Origin: an uncultured Eubacteriales bacterium
Lineage (GTDB): Bacteria; Bacillota; Clostridia; Oscillospirales; Ruminococcaceae
NCBI GenBank assembly: GCA_959605275.1
Contig: CAUHFD010000134.1
Location: 1 to 7,961 of the forward strand
Reading direction: 5' to 3'
Length of the DNA: 7,961 nucleotides
The notes beneath the pieces are model-generated. The model searched no databases. It was not told where the DNA came from and worked only from the letters and a program-made list of their open reading frames with translations. Positions within the stretch are counted from its first letter, which is position 1; every line of letters begins with the position of its first letter. Below are positions 1-5,551 of this stretch, piece by piece. The translations under genes and the position numbers were made by a program.

Positions 1-14
1 CATCAAGAAATGTC

Positions 15-56
15 TAAACCAAGAAAAATACGAAATTTCGCATTTTTCTTGGTTTA
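15..56. repeat. 42-base near-perfect inverted repeat
   Basis: The 42 bases read the same on both strands except for one pair (A30 against C41). The outer arms are TAAACCAAGAAAAAT and its complement, and the centre is CGAAATTTCG. In a plus-strand RNA the odd pair would be an A-C mismatch. In a minus-strand RNA it becomes a G-U wobble, so the hairpin is slightly better on the minus strand. No free U-run follows on either side, so a classical terminator is doubtful. Since the upstream gene lies outside the window, its role (3' end of that gene, RNA element or dispersed repeat) cannot be decided. Confidence 0.7.
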
Positions 57-74
57 TATGGCGATTAGCCGTTT

Positions 75-100
75 GAACAAATCAAATGTTTGATTTGTTC
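75..100. repeat. 26-base perfect inverted repeat
   Basis: Two 12-base arms (GAACAAATCAAA and its exact complement) flank a TG centre. It lies 18 bases after the 42-base inverted repeat. There is no U-run after it. With only two central bases, an RNA hairpin would have to open the innermost pairs. A protein-binding palindrome is as likely as an RNA structure. Confidence 0.65.
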
Positions 101-129
101 CGCAGACATTATTTATAACAGTATTTTAT

Positions 130-160
130 AAAGAAAGGAGTGCCCCACACCCTTTTCTTT
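130..160 (+). terminator. Possible hairpin/terminator upstream of the lysozyme gene
   Basis: AAAGAAAGGAGTG (130-142) can pair with CACCCTTTTCTTT (148-160) around a short C-rich loop, with one G-U pair and one A-C mismatch. The 3' arm is T-rich but there is no clean T-tract after it. It could end a transcript entering from the left or form part of the lysozyme mRNA leader. The AAAGGAG-like stretch in the 5' arm resembles a ribosome site, but no reading frame starts behind it. Confidence 0.3.
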
Positions 161-242
161 CTCTGCTTCTATGCTGTTCGACAATAACGGAAGCTGAAAT
201 CTTGAGCAAACACTTCTGCTTATTCAAAACGCACACAAGTTA

Positions 243-251
243 AGGAAGGAA
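243..251 (+). promoter_or_regulatory. Ribosome binding site of the GH25 gene
   Basis: AGGAAGGAA lies about 11 bases before the ATG at 263, which supports that start. I see no convincing -35/-10 pair in 161-240, so the promoter of this gene is not assigned. Confidence 0.6.
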
Positions 252-262
252 TCGTTATAAAA

Positions 263-1291
263 ATGGAAGAAAAAAAAACACCGTTGGTCGCTAAAATCAC
301 GATTATCGTTTTAAGCATAAGCTGTATTTTGCTTTCTGCCGCCCTTGCCATTCTGTATTTATCTACCAGATTGGATAAAAACAAATCGGTTGCCGCCATT
401 ACGCAGCTGGAAACAAATTTAGATGAAAAACAAAGCATTATTGACAATGAAACCATCTCTATCGAAACTTTCAAAAATCACGCACAGCAATACGGTGCAA
501 GTATCCCTTTTCTGCAAAGTTTTTTTGATGACGTGATTGTCTATAAAAACAAACAAGGTATTGTTTACCAACCGATTGACGACAGTCTTCCGAAAAACAC
601 ATATGATTTCAGCATGCTCACCTATAAAAACAGTCAAATTCAATACGATGACAATAGCGGTGTCGTTGGACTGAAAGGAATCGACGTTTCCAAATATCAG
701 GGCAAAATTGATTGGCAGGCAGTCAAAGAAGATGGTGTTTCCTACGCATTTATTCGTGCCGGACACCGCGGATATGCCGAAGCAGGACAAATTGCGCAGG
801 ACCCCTATCTTACCGCCAATTTAACCGGCGCATCCAAAGCCGGTGTGGATGTCGGCGTATACTTCTTCTCCCAGGCAATTACCAAAGAGGAAGCCATCGA
901 AGAAGCGGATTTTGTTTTAAACGCAGTGAAAGGGTATACTGTTCGATATCCAATCGTCTTTGACATGGAAGAAATCACCACGGAGGGTGCGCGTACAGCC
1001 AATCTTACCGCTGCTCAAATCACTGATTTAACCATTGCCTTCTGCGAACGAATCAAATCCGCCGGATATACACCGATGATTTACGGCAATGTGAAATGGA
1101 TGATGGAACATGTAGAACTATCCAGATTGACCGCATATCAAAAATGGTTTGCTCAATATTATAATAAACCGTTTTTCCCCTATGAGTTCCAAATATGGCA
1201 GTATACCAACAAAGGCAAGGTGAATGGTATTACAGGTGAAGTAGATCTGAATTTATGTTTTGTAAATTATAATGATCTGCCTGTCCAATAA
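263..1291 (+). CDS. Membrane-anchored GH25 lysozyme (N-acetylmuramidase)
   Basis: A 342-residue protein predicted to cleave the beta-1,4 bond between N-acetylmuramic acid and N-acetylglucosamine in peptidoglycan. Residues 11-33 form one hydrophobic segment after a lysine-rich start. There is no obvious signal-peptidase site, so it is probably an anchor that places the enzyme outside the membrane. Residues 35-70 look like a coiled coil or stalk. The GH25 domain covers about 137-338, with the family landmarks GIDVSKYQG (D141), YAFIRAG, the acidic pair in IVFDMEE (D234, E236), PMIYGN and FQIWQYT. No SH3 or choline-binding repeats are present. The rather small, anchored form suggests a role in the cell's own wall growth or turnover rather than phage lysis, since no holin or phage gene is nearby. 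The start is supported by a good ribosome site. The domain call is firm; the physiological role is inferred. Confidence 0.93.
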   Translation: MEEKKTPLVAKITIIVLSISCILLSAALAILYLSTRLDKNKSVAAITQLETNLDEKQSIIDNETISIETFKNHAQQYGASIPFLQSFFDDVIVYKNKQGIVYQPIDDSLPKNTYDFSMLTYKNSQIQYDDNSGVVGLKGIDVSKYQGKIDWQAVKEDGVSYAFIRAGHRGYAEAGQIAQDPYLTANLTGASKAGVDVGVYFFSQAITKEEAIEEADFVLNAVKGYTVRYPIVFDMEEITTEGARTANLTAAQITDLTIAFCERIKSAGYTPMIYGNVKWMMEHVELSRLTAYQKWFAQYYNKPFFPYEFQIWQYTNKGKVNGITGEVDLNLCFVNYNDLPVQ

Positions 1292-1351
1292 AATAATTTT
1301 GCGGGTTAATCCGATTCTTTACTGCTTTGCCCGATATCGTTACAACCGAAA

Positions 1352-1395
1352 AAATGCCTCGCCGTCATTGCTTTATCACTATTCGGTGAGCATTT
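1352..1395 (+). terminator. Possible weak terminator or attenuator hairpin between lysozyme and AIM24 genes
   Basis: AAATGC at 1352-1357 pairs with GCATTT at 1390-1395. TCGCCG at 1359-1364 pairs with CGGTGA at 1384-1389 through one G-U pair, with C1358 bulged and a 19-base loop. There is no T-tract behind it, so it may not terminate well. It lies in the 155-base gap between the two plus-strand genes, where I see no clear promoter. The two genes could therefore be cotranscribed with this structure between them. Confidence 0.3.
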
Positions 1396-1430
1396 CAATA
1401 AATTCAAGCGATTTCCAAAGACAGAATAAA

Positions 1431-1436
1431 AAGGAG
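1431..1436 (+). promoter_or_regulatory. Ribosome binding site of the AIM24-family gene
   Basis: AAGGAG lies 10 bases before the ATG at 1447. It selects this start and excludes the longer overlapping frame that begins at 1272. Confidence 0.65.
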
Positions 1437-1446
1437 AAATACTATT

Positions 1447-2127
1447 ATGCAGTATCAAATCATAGGAGAACCTTTGTCCGCTGTAATCTGTAATGTGGAA
1501 GCCGGTGAAACTCTAATCACCGAACGTGGCTCTATGAGCTGGATGACGCCGAACATGCAGATGGAAACCACTTCAAACGGCGGTTTCGGAAAAGCCATCG
1601 GACGAATGTTTGCCGGAGAAGCGTTATTCCAAAACCGTTATACCGCACAGGGCGGCCCCGGGCAAATTACCTTTGCCTCCAGCTTTCCTGGATCTATCAA
1701 GGTATTTAATATCTCTCCCGGCAATGAAATGGTTGTGCAAAAAAGCGGATTTCTAGCCAGCGAAGCCGGCGTGGAATTATCAGTGTTCTTTCAGAAAAAA
1801 TTAGGAGCAGGATTTTTTGGCGGAGAAGGCTTTATCATGCAAAAGCTTTCCGGAAACGGTATTGCCTTTGTGGAAATAGACGGTCACGCCTGTGAATATG
1901 AACTGGCAGCCGGTCAGTCCATGGTGGTAGACACCGGATATTTAGCCGCCATGACTGCTTCCTGCTCCATCGAAATTGTATCGGTACCCGGTCTGAAAAA
2001 TAAACTTTTGGGAGGGGAAGGATTCTTTAACACCGTGGTAAAAGGTCCTGGGCGAATTATTTTACAAACAATGCCGATCAGTGCTGTCGCCGGTTCTCTT
2101 AGTCCCTTTTTTCCAAGCTCCAAATAA
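1447..2127 (+). CDS. TIGR00266/AIM24-family protein
   Basis: A 226-residue protein of the widespread TIGR00266 (AIM24-like) family, whose biochemical role is not established. It is near the usual length for bacterial members and has no signal peptide or convincing membrane helix, so it is probably cytosolic. Recognisable family stretches include the early ERGSMSWM (26-33), FFGGEGFIMQKLSGNG (123-138), VVDTGYLAAMT (160-170) and the second glycine-rich block LLGGEGFFNT (187-196) followed by GPGRIILQTMP (200-210). The duplicated GGEGF motif fits the internally repeated beta-sandwich fold known for this family. It lies 155 bases after the lysozyme gene on the same strand and is followed at once by a strong terminator. 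Nothing nearby indicates its specific job. The family call is firm; the function is unknown. Confidence 0.9.
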   Translation: MQYQIIGEPLSAVICNVEAGETLITERGSMSWMTPNMQMETTSNGGFGKAIGRMFAGEALFQNRYTAQGGPGQITFASSFPGSIKVFNISPGNEMVVQKSGFLASEAGVELSVFFQKKLGAGFFGGEGFIMQKLSGNGIAFVEIDGHACEYELAAGQSMVVDTGYLAAMTASCSIEIVSVPGLKNKLLGGEGFFNTVVKGPGRIILQTMPISAVAGSLSPFFPSSK

Positions 2128-2141
2128 ATGTGTATATCTGC

Positions 2142-2182
2142 AAAAAACCAACCCGTCAGTGAATTTGACGGGTTGGTTTTTT
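2142..2182. terminator. Bidirectional intrinsic terminator
   Basis: CCAACCCGTCA (2148-2158) and TGACGGGTTGG (2166-2176) form an 11-base-pair GC-rich stem with a 7-base loop. Six A's precede it and six T's follow it, so it works in both directions. It ends the AIM24-family transcript 14 bases after its stop codon and can also stop the converging hsp20 transcript. The 114 bases between it and the hsp20 stop codon hold no gene that I can see. Confidence 0.93.
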
Positions 2183-2296
2183 CTATCTTTTTATGTGCTT
2201 AAAAAACATTCTCGCTTTTGTACCGTACCGAAAGGAAACTGCCAAAAGTTACTGTTGCCTTCATCAGCAGGATATGACATGATTGAAAGAAATCAT

Positions 2297-2752
2297 TTAT
2301 TCAATTTCCAAATGCCGTCCGGTATCCGCCGGTGTTTCTTTTTTCGGCAACGTCAATTTCAAAACACCTTGATCATATTTTGCTTTGATCGCATTCTCAT
2401 CAACGCCGGAAATATCAAATTGCCTGCAATAAGAGCCATATGAACGTTCACAGCGTACATATTTATTTTTCTTATCTTTTTCCTCATGCTCGGAATGCCG
2501 CTCAGCGCGAATTGTCAAAATATTGTTGCCGATATCCAACTTGATATCTTTTTTATCAAATCCGGGCAAATCCGCCTCCAGAACGTATTCCTTGCCATTA
2601 TCTACAATATCAGTTTTGAATTCGGACAACATTCCGTTTTCAAAAGACAAAAATGGAAAATCAAAAAATTCTTTTTCAAAATTCTGCATTTCACGGAAAG
2701 GATCATAACCTTCCATTGAATGTCTACGATTATAAGGTCTTAAGTCAAACAT
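2297..2752 (-). CDS. Small heat-shock protein, Hsp20/alpha-crystallin family
   Basis: A 151-residue ATP-independent holdase chaperone that would bind unfolding proteins and form oligomers in the cytoplasm. The N-terminal arm (1-43) is rich in Phe and Met, as is usual. The alpha-crystallin domain spans about 44-138, with the markers EADLPGFDKKDI (59-70), the ERSYG block (102-106) and the signature GVLKLTLPK (129-137). The C-terminal tail carries LEI (148-150), in the place of the IxI motif used for oligomer assembly. Its length matches clostridial Hsp18-type proteins. It is transcribed alone, with a bidirectional terminator downstream. The upstream region has a perfect CIRCE operator, so HrcA-controlled heat induction is likely. 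A hairpin in the leader may also mask its ribosome site. The ribosome site is GGGGG at 2761-2765, eight bases before the ATG. Confidence 0.95.
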   Translation of the reverse strand: MFDLRPYNRRHSMEGYDPFREMQNFEKEFFDFPFLSFENGMLSEFKTDIVDNGKEYVLEADLPGFDKKDIKLDIGNNILTIRAERHSEHEEKDKKNKYVRCERSYGSYCRQFDISGVDENAIKAKYDQGVLKLTLPKKETPADTGRHLEIE

Positions 2753-2762
2753 ATAAATTACC

Positions 2763-2800
2763 CCCGATTACATAATTTTATTATATGATATATAATCCGG
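2763..2800 (-). promoter_or_regulatory. Candidate Shine-Dalgarno-masking hairpin in the hsp20 leader
   Basis: In the minus-strand mRNA, CCgGATTA (2800-2793) can pair with TAATCgGG (2770-2763), with a G-G mismatch in the middle. Inside it, TATG/CATA (plus strand CATA 2771-2774 and TATG 2784-2787) can add four more pairs with a five-base bulge. The 3' arm includes part of the GGGGG ribosome site. AU-rich, imperfect stems covering the ribosome site are how ROSE and fourU RNA thermometers act on small heat-shock genes, but this matches neither consensus. It is a hypothesis from base pairing alone, and AT-rich DNA gives such pairings by chance. Confidence 0.3.
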
Positions 2801-2846
2801 TTGCATGTTATCGCGTTCGATTGGGATTATTAAGGTCATCGGACGT

Positions 2847-2861
2847 CTATGATCTCCACAT
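2847..2861 (-). other. Possible four-codon leader ORF (MWRS) upstream of hsp20
   Basis: On the minus strand, ATG TGG AGA TCA TAG starts at 2861. It is preceded at five bases by GAGGGTGG (2867-2874), a ribosome site at least as good as that of hsp20. It lies between CIRCE and the hsp20 gene, in the predicted mRNA leader. It could be a leader peptide, the remnant of a lost gene start, or chance. Confidence 0.25.
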
Positions 2862-2939
2862 TTTTACCACCCTCTGTTTTTATCTGTTGATCTTTTCCTT
2901 TCAACACTTATTATTTTAATCATCAATTACGATTTTTGT

Positions 2940-2967
2940 GTTATATCTTTTTTAAAAAAATATTAAA
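2940..2967 (-). promoter_or_regulatory. Tentative hsp20 promoter next to CIRCE
   Basis: On the minus strand TATAAC (2945-2940) is a good -10 box. TTTAAT (2967-2962), 16 bases upstream, is only a weak -35 and touches the CIRCE arm. HrcA bound at CIRCE would then sit against the -35 element. An alternative overlapping CIRCE itself, TTGTTG-17-TATGTA, has a poor -10. The leader would be about 180 bases. Confidence 0.35.
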
Positions 2968-2968
2968 T

Positions 2969-2995
2969 TTAGCACTCTACATACGAGAGTGCTAA
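2969..2995 (-). promoter_or_regulatory. CIRCE operator (HrcA binding site)
   Basis: TTAGCACTC, nine bases, GAGTGCTAA: an exact match to the CIRCE consensus. Flanking bases extend the dyad to 12-base arms (2966-2998). CIRCE is the DNA site of the heat-shock repressor HrcA and usually stands before groESL or the hrcA-grpE-dnaK operon. Here the only gene reading away from it in a sensible orientation is hsp20, 217 bases downstream on the minus strand. It lies 47 bases after the SDR stop codon. On the minus strand a run of seven T's follows shortly after, so the same inverted repeat might also help end the SDR transcript. Confidence 0.93.
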
Positions 2996-3042
2996 ATTGG
3001 CAACAAATCACTTCAACATGGTCTCCCAACCGAAGATCTCAT

Positions 3043-3759
3043 CTATTGATTATTTTCATAATTCAGTTTCCATCCAAAATCTCCGTGATAAATCATCTGT
3101 TTTGTCATACCACCGTCGACACAAATGTTTTCACCGGTGATGAATCCAGCTTTATCCGAACAAAGAAATAAGACTGCATTGGCAACATCAAGTGGATTTC
3201 CTACTCTTCCAACAGGATGTTGTACGGCATCCGCTCCGCGATATTCAGTAAAATCTGTATCTATCCACCCCGGAGAAACCGAATTTACCCGCACCTTTCC
3301 TGAAAGGCTGACCGCCAATGCATGAGTTAACGCCGCTATACCGCCCTTCGCAGCAGTATAACTCTCGGTATTGGGCTGGCTCATTCTATCACGAGAAGAA
3401 GAAATATTAACGATACAGCCGCCCGATGCAAAATAATCCCGAAACAACTTAGCCAGCATATAAGGAGCGCTCACGCCAACCCGAAGCGCATAATTAAAAT
3501 CATCAAAGGAACAATTATCGATTCCGCCTTTGGACAACATTGCATTATTGATTAAAAAATCAATATGACCGTAATCGGAGATCACCTTTTGTACAAATGC
3601 AGAAATTACGTTTTCTTCGGCGATATCACCAGTAAAATAATCGTTTGGAGTCTTATCAATGATACATACAATGGCTCCGTTTTTCTGAAACTCTTCCGCA
3701 ATCGTTTTGCCGATTCCCCTTGCACCGCCCGTAATAACGGCAACTTTATTCTGAAACAT
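3043..3759 (-). CDS. SDR-family NAD(P)-dependent oxidoreductase
   Basis: A 238-residue classical short-chain dehydrogenase/reductase, expected to reduce or oxidise a carbonyl/hydroxyl group with NAD(P). The Rossmann nucleotide-binding motif TGGARGIG is at 10-17. Asp35 at the end of the second beta strand favours NAD over NADP. NNA is at 71-73. The catalytic triad is probably Ser121, Tyr134 and Lys138 (YTAAK), followed by the PGW loop at 163-165. The tail contains ENICVDGGMTKQMIYHGD, typical of the conserved SDR C-terminus with a short family-specific extension. The substrate cannot be read from the sequence. A TAG codon directly before the ATG at 3759 fixes the start, and a G-rich site (AAAGGCGGGG) precedes it. 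It lies downstream of the DUF1846 gene but beyond a terminator, so they may not share a transcript. I see no clear promoter in the 54 bases between. Confidence 0.93.
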   Translation of the reverse strand: MFQNKVAVITGGARGIGKTIAEEFQKNGAIVCIIDKTPNDYFTGDIAEENVISAFVQKVISDYGHIDFLINNAMLSKGGIDNCSFDDFNYALRVGVSAPYMLAKLFRDYFASGGCIVNISSSRDRMSQPNTESYTAAKGGIAALTHALAVSLSGKVRVNSVSPGWIDTDFTEYRGADAVQHPVGRVGNPLDVANAVLFLCSDKAGFITGENICVDGGMTKQMIYHGDFGWKLNYENNQ

Positions 3760-3813
3760 CTAATCCATCCCCGCCTTTCCATAGCATCCTTTTGATTGAT
3801 CTACCATAATCGC

Positions 3814-3847
3814 AAAAGCAGGTCACGAAGCGAAGCGACCTGCTTTT
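3814..3847. terminator. Intrinsic terminator after the DUF1846 gene
   Basis: AAAAGCAGGTC (3814-3824) and GACCTGCTTTT (3837-3847) form a strong stem with a 12-base loop (plus strand: ACGAAGCGAAGC). T's follow on both strands (TTTT on minus, TTTTT on plus). It stands 15 bases past the stop codon at 3862 and should end the DUF1846 transcript before the SDR gene. A loop containing a repeated CGAAG gives alternative inner pairings. Confidence 0.85.
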
Positions 3848-3861
3848 TAGGAACAACCAAC

Positions 3862-5346
3862 TTATTTATGATATAATTTCTTAGTTTGATATTTTGGCTC
3901 GCAAGTCAGATTCATTCCCAATTTACGGAAAGTTACCTCATCCACCTGTGATAGAATAACCGAAGAATGTGCTTCACATCCGTGAAGCTTCTCCAACTGT
4001 TTCATCGCTAATTCGGCAACCGGATTAGTTGCGGCGCTAATCGTCAACGCAATCAGAATTTCATCGGTATGCAATCTCGGATTGTGATTCCCCAAATGAT
4101 CGGTTTTTAAATGCTGAATCGGCTCAATGATAGTGGGAGAAATCAGATGCATATCATGGTTAATGCCTCCCAAATATTTCAAGGCATTGAGCAATGCTGC
4201 GGACGATGCACCCAGCAAAGAGGATGTCTTTCCGGTAACAATTTTGCCGTCTGAAAGTTGTATTGCAGCAGCCGGCATGCCGGTTTGCTCTGCTCGCTCC
4301 ACCGCCGCAGATGCAACCTTGCGATCCGCCGTACTGATACCTGCCTGATTCATCAACAATTCGATTTTATAGACTGCTTCTGCGTTCAGCCGCCCTTGAC
4401 GCTGCTCGCACAAAGACTGATAATACCGCCGGATAATCTCCTGTTTAGACGCCTCACATACCACTGCGTCATCTACGATGCAATTGCCCGCCATGTTGAC
4501 ACCCATATCAGTAGGAGAATGATATGGGCTTTTTCCGGTGATTTTTTCGAAAATAGTATTCAATATCGGAAACACTTCTACATCCCGGTTGTAGTTAACC
4601 GTCGTTTTTCCATAGGCTTCCAGATGGAAAGGGTCTATCATATTGACATCATTTAAATCCGCAGTAGCCGCTTCATATGCCAAATTAACCGGATGTTTCA
4701 GCGGAAGATTCCAAATAGGGAAAGTTTCAAATTTCGCATATCCTGATTTGATGCCGCGTTTGTACTCATGATATAACTGCGACAAACAGGTTGCCATTTT
4801 ACCGCTCCCCGGTCCGGGTGCCGTCACTACTACAAGCGGTCTGCTGGTTTCAATATACTCGTTTTTTCCATACCCATCATCACTGACAATCAGCGGGATG
4901 TTACCGGGATATCCCGCAATGGGATAATGCAGATATACTTTTATATTCAAGCTTTCCAAGCGCTGCTTAAAGTTATCGACCACTGTTTGACCGTTATATT
5001 GTGCAATAACCACACTGCCGACATACAAATCACTGTCCCGAAACGCGTCAATCAGCCGAAGAACATCTAAATCATAAGTAATTCCCAAATCCCCACGAAT
5101 CTTATTCTTTTCGATATCGGTCGCATTAATCACGATTACAATTTCCGCATGTTCAGAAAGCTGCAAAAGCATTTTTATCTTGCTGTCGGGTGCAAATCCG
5201 GGAAGGACACGGGAGGCATGATAATCATCAAATAATTTACCTCCGAACTCCAAATATAGCTTGTTGTCAAACTGTTCAATCCGTCTTAAAATCTGTTCGG
5301 ACTGCATTTTCAAATATTTGTCATTATCAAATCCTATTGCCATCAT
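3862..5346 (-). CDS. DUF1846 (UPF0371) family protein
   Basis: A 494-residue protein of the DUF1846/UPF0371 family, conserved in Firmicutes at about this length. Structures are known for family members, but I know of no settled function. It begins FDNDKYLKMQSEQILRRI, typical for the family. Residues 65-155 alternate beta strands and helices. A glycine-rich loop GPGSGKMAT at 178-186, after the strand LVVVTAP, resembles a phosphate-binding P-loop. HSPTDMGVNMAG (276-287) and the His/Asp/Asn-rich IEPIQHLKTDHLGNHNPRLH (407-426) are striking conserved-looking polar blocks that may form an active site. There is no signal peptide or membrane helix, so it is probably cytosolic. The ATG at 5346 has AAGGA seven bases upstream; the next codon is also ATG and could serve. 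It has its own promoter and terminator, so it is probably a single-gene transcript. Confidence 0.92.
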   Translation of the reverse strand: MMAIGFDNDKYLKMQSEQILRRIEQFDNKLYLEFGGKLFDDYHASRVLPGFAPDSKIKMLLQLSEHAEIVIVINATDIEKNKIRGDLGITYDLDVLRLIDAFRDSDLYVGSVVIAQYNGQTVVDNFKQRLESLNIKVYLHYPIAGYPGNIPLIVSDDGYGKNEYIETSRPLVVVTAPGPGSGKMATCLSQLYHEYKRGIKSGYAKFETFPIWNLPLKHPVNLAYEAATADLNDVNMIDPFHLEAYGKTTVNYNRDVEVFPILNTIFEKITGKSPYHSPTDMGVNMAGNCIVDDAVVCEASKQEIIRRYYQSLCEQRQGRLNAEAVYKIELLMNQAGISTADRKVASAAVERAEQTGMPAAAIQLSDGKIVTGKTSSLLGASSAALLNALKYLGGINHDMHLISPTIIEPIQHLKTDHLGNHNPRLHTDEILIALTISAATNPVAELAMKQLEKLHGCEAHSSVILSQVDEVTFRKLGMNLTCEPKYQTKKLYHK

Positions 5347-5385
5347 GTTTTTTCCTTTCCGGTTATTTTTATCTCTATCTTATTT

Positions 5386-5414
5386 ATTATAAAGTTTTTT
5401 GAATCGTATTACAA
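5386..5414 (-). promoter_or_regulatory. Promoter of the DUF1846 gene
   Basis: On the minus strand TTGTAA (5414-5409) and a perfect TATAAT (5391-5386) are separated by 17 bases. The -10 lies about 40 bases before the start codon, and the ribosome site AAGGA follows near 5355. Confidence 0.7.
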
Positions 5415-5481
5415 CTACATTTTTCATTTTTCTTTTATTTTTTGCCGAATAATGAAAGAAATACAAATTTTGAACGCAAAA

Positions 5482-5542
5482 GGACGGAAAGACTGTAAAA
5501 ATAACAAACAGTTGTCCATCCGATAAGACAAAGATTCCGTCC
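5482..5542 (-). terminator. Likely terminator region of the blaI-M56 operon
   Basis: GGACGGAA (5482-5489) is exactly complementary to TTCCGTCC (5535-5542). Between them ACTGT (5492-5496) and ACAGT (5508-5512) form an inner hairpin. In the minus-strand RNA the 3' arm is followed by UUUUGCG, a short U-run. GGAC at 5482 could instead pair with GTCC at 5514-5517, so two folds compete. Its place, starting 10 bases after the protease stop, fits an operon end. The U-run is weak. An overlapping 60-codon frame here has no ribosome site and looks like noise. Confidence 0.4.
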
Positions 5543-5551
5543 ATTAAAAAA

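Noticed and set aside
1272..1493. 73-codon plus-strand frame between the lysozyme and AIM24 genes
   Set aside because: It overlaps both genes out of frame and has no ribosome site; the sequence is not protein-like.
2081..2443. 120-codon plus-strand frame spanning the bidirectional terminator
   Set aside because: It runs through a strong terminator and antisense to hsp20, and has no ribosome site.
2780..2796. AT-rich palindrome ATTATAT-ATC-ATATAAT (minus strand) before hsp20 as a separate operator, and its TATAAT as a promoter
   Set aside because: Low-complexity AT sequence gives such symmetry easily, and no acceptable -35 stands at the right distance.
2837..2903. Minus-strand frame of about 22 codons from a TTG in the hsp20 leader (LKGKDQQIKTEGG...)
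   Set aside because: The peptide looks protein-like but has no ribosome site and a rare start; not supportable beyond chance.
2753..3042. CtsR operator (tandem GGTCAAA) in the hsp20 control region
   Set aside because: Only a single partial GGTCA match at 2834-2838; no tandem heptad is present.
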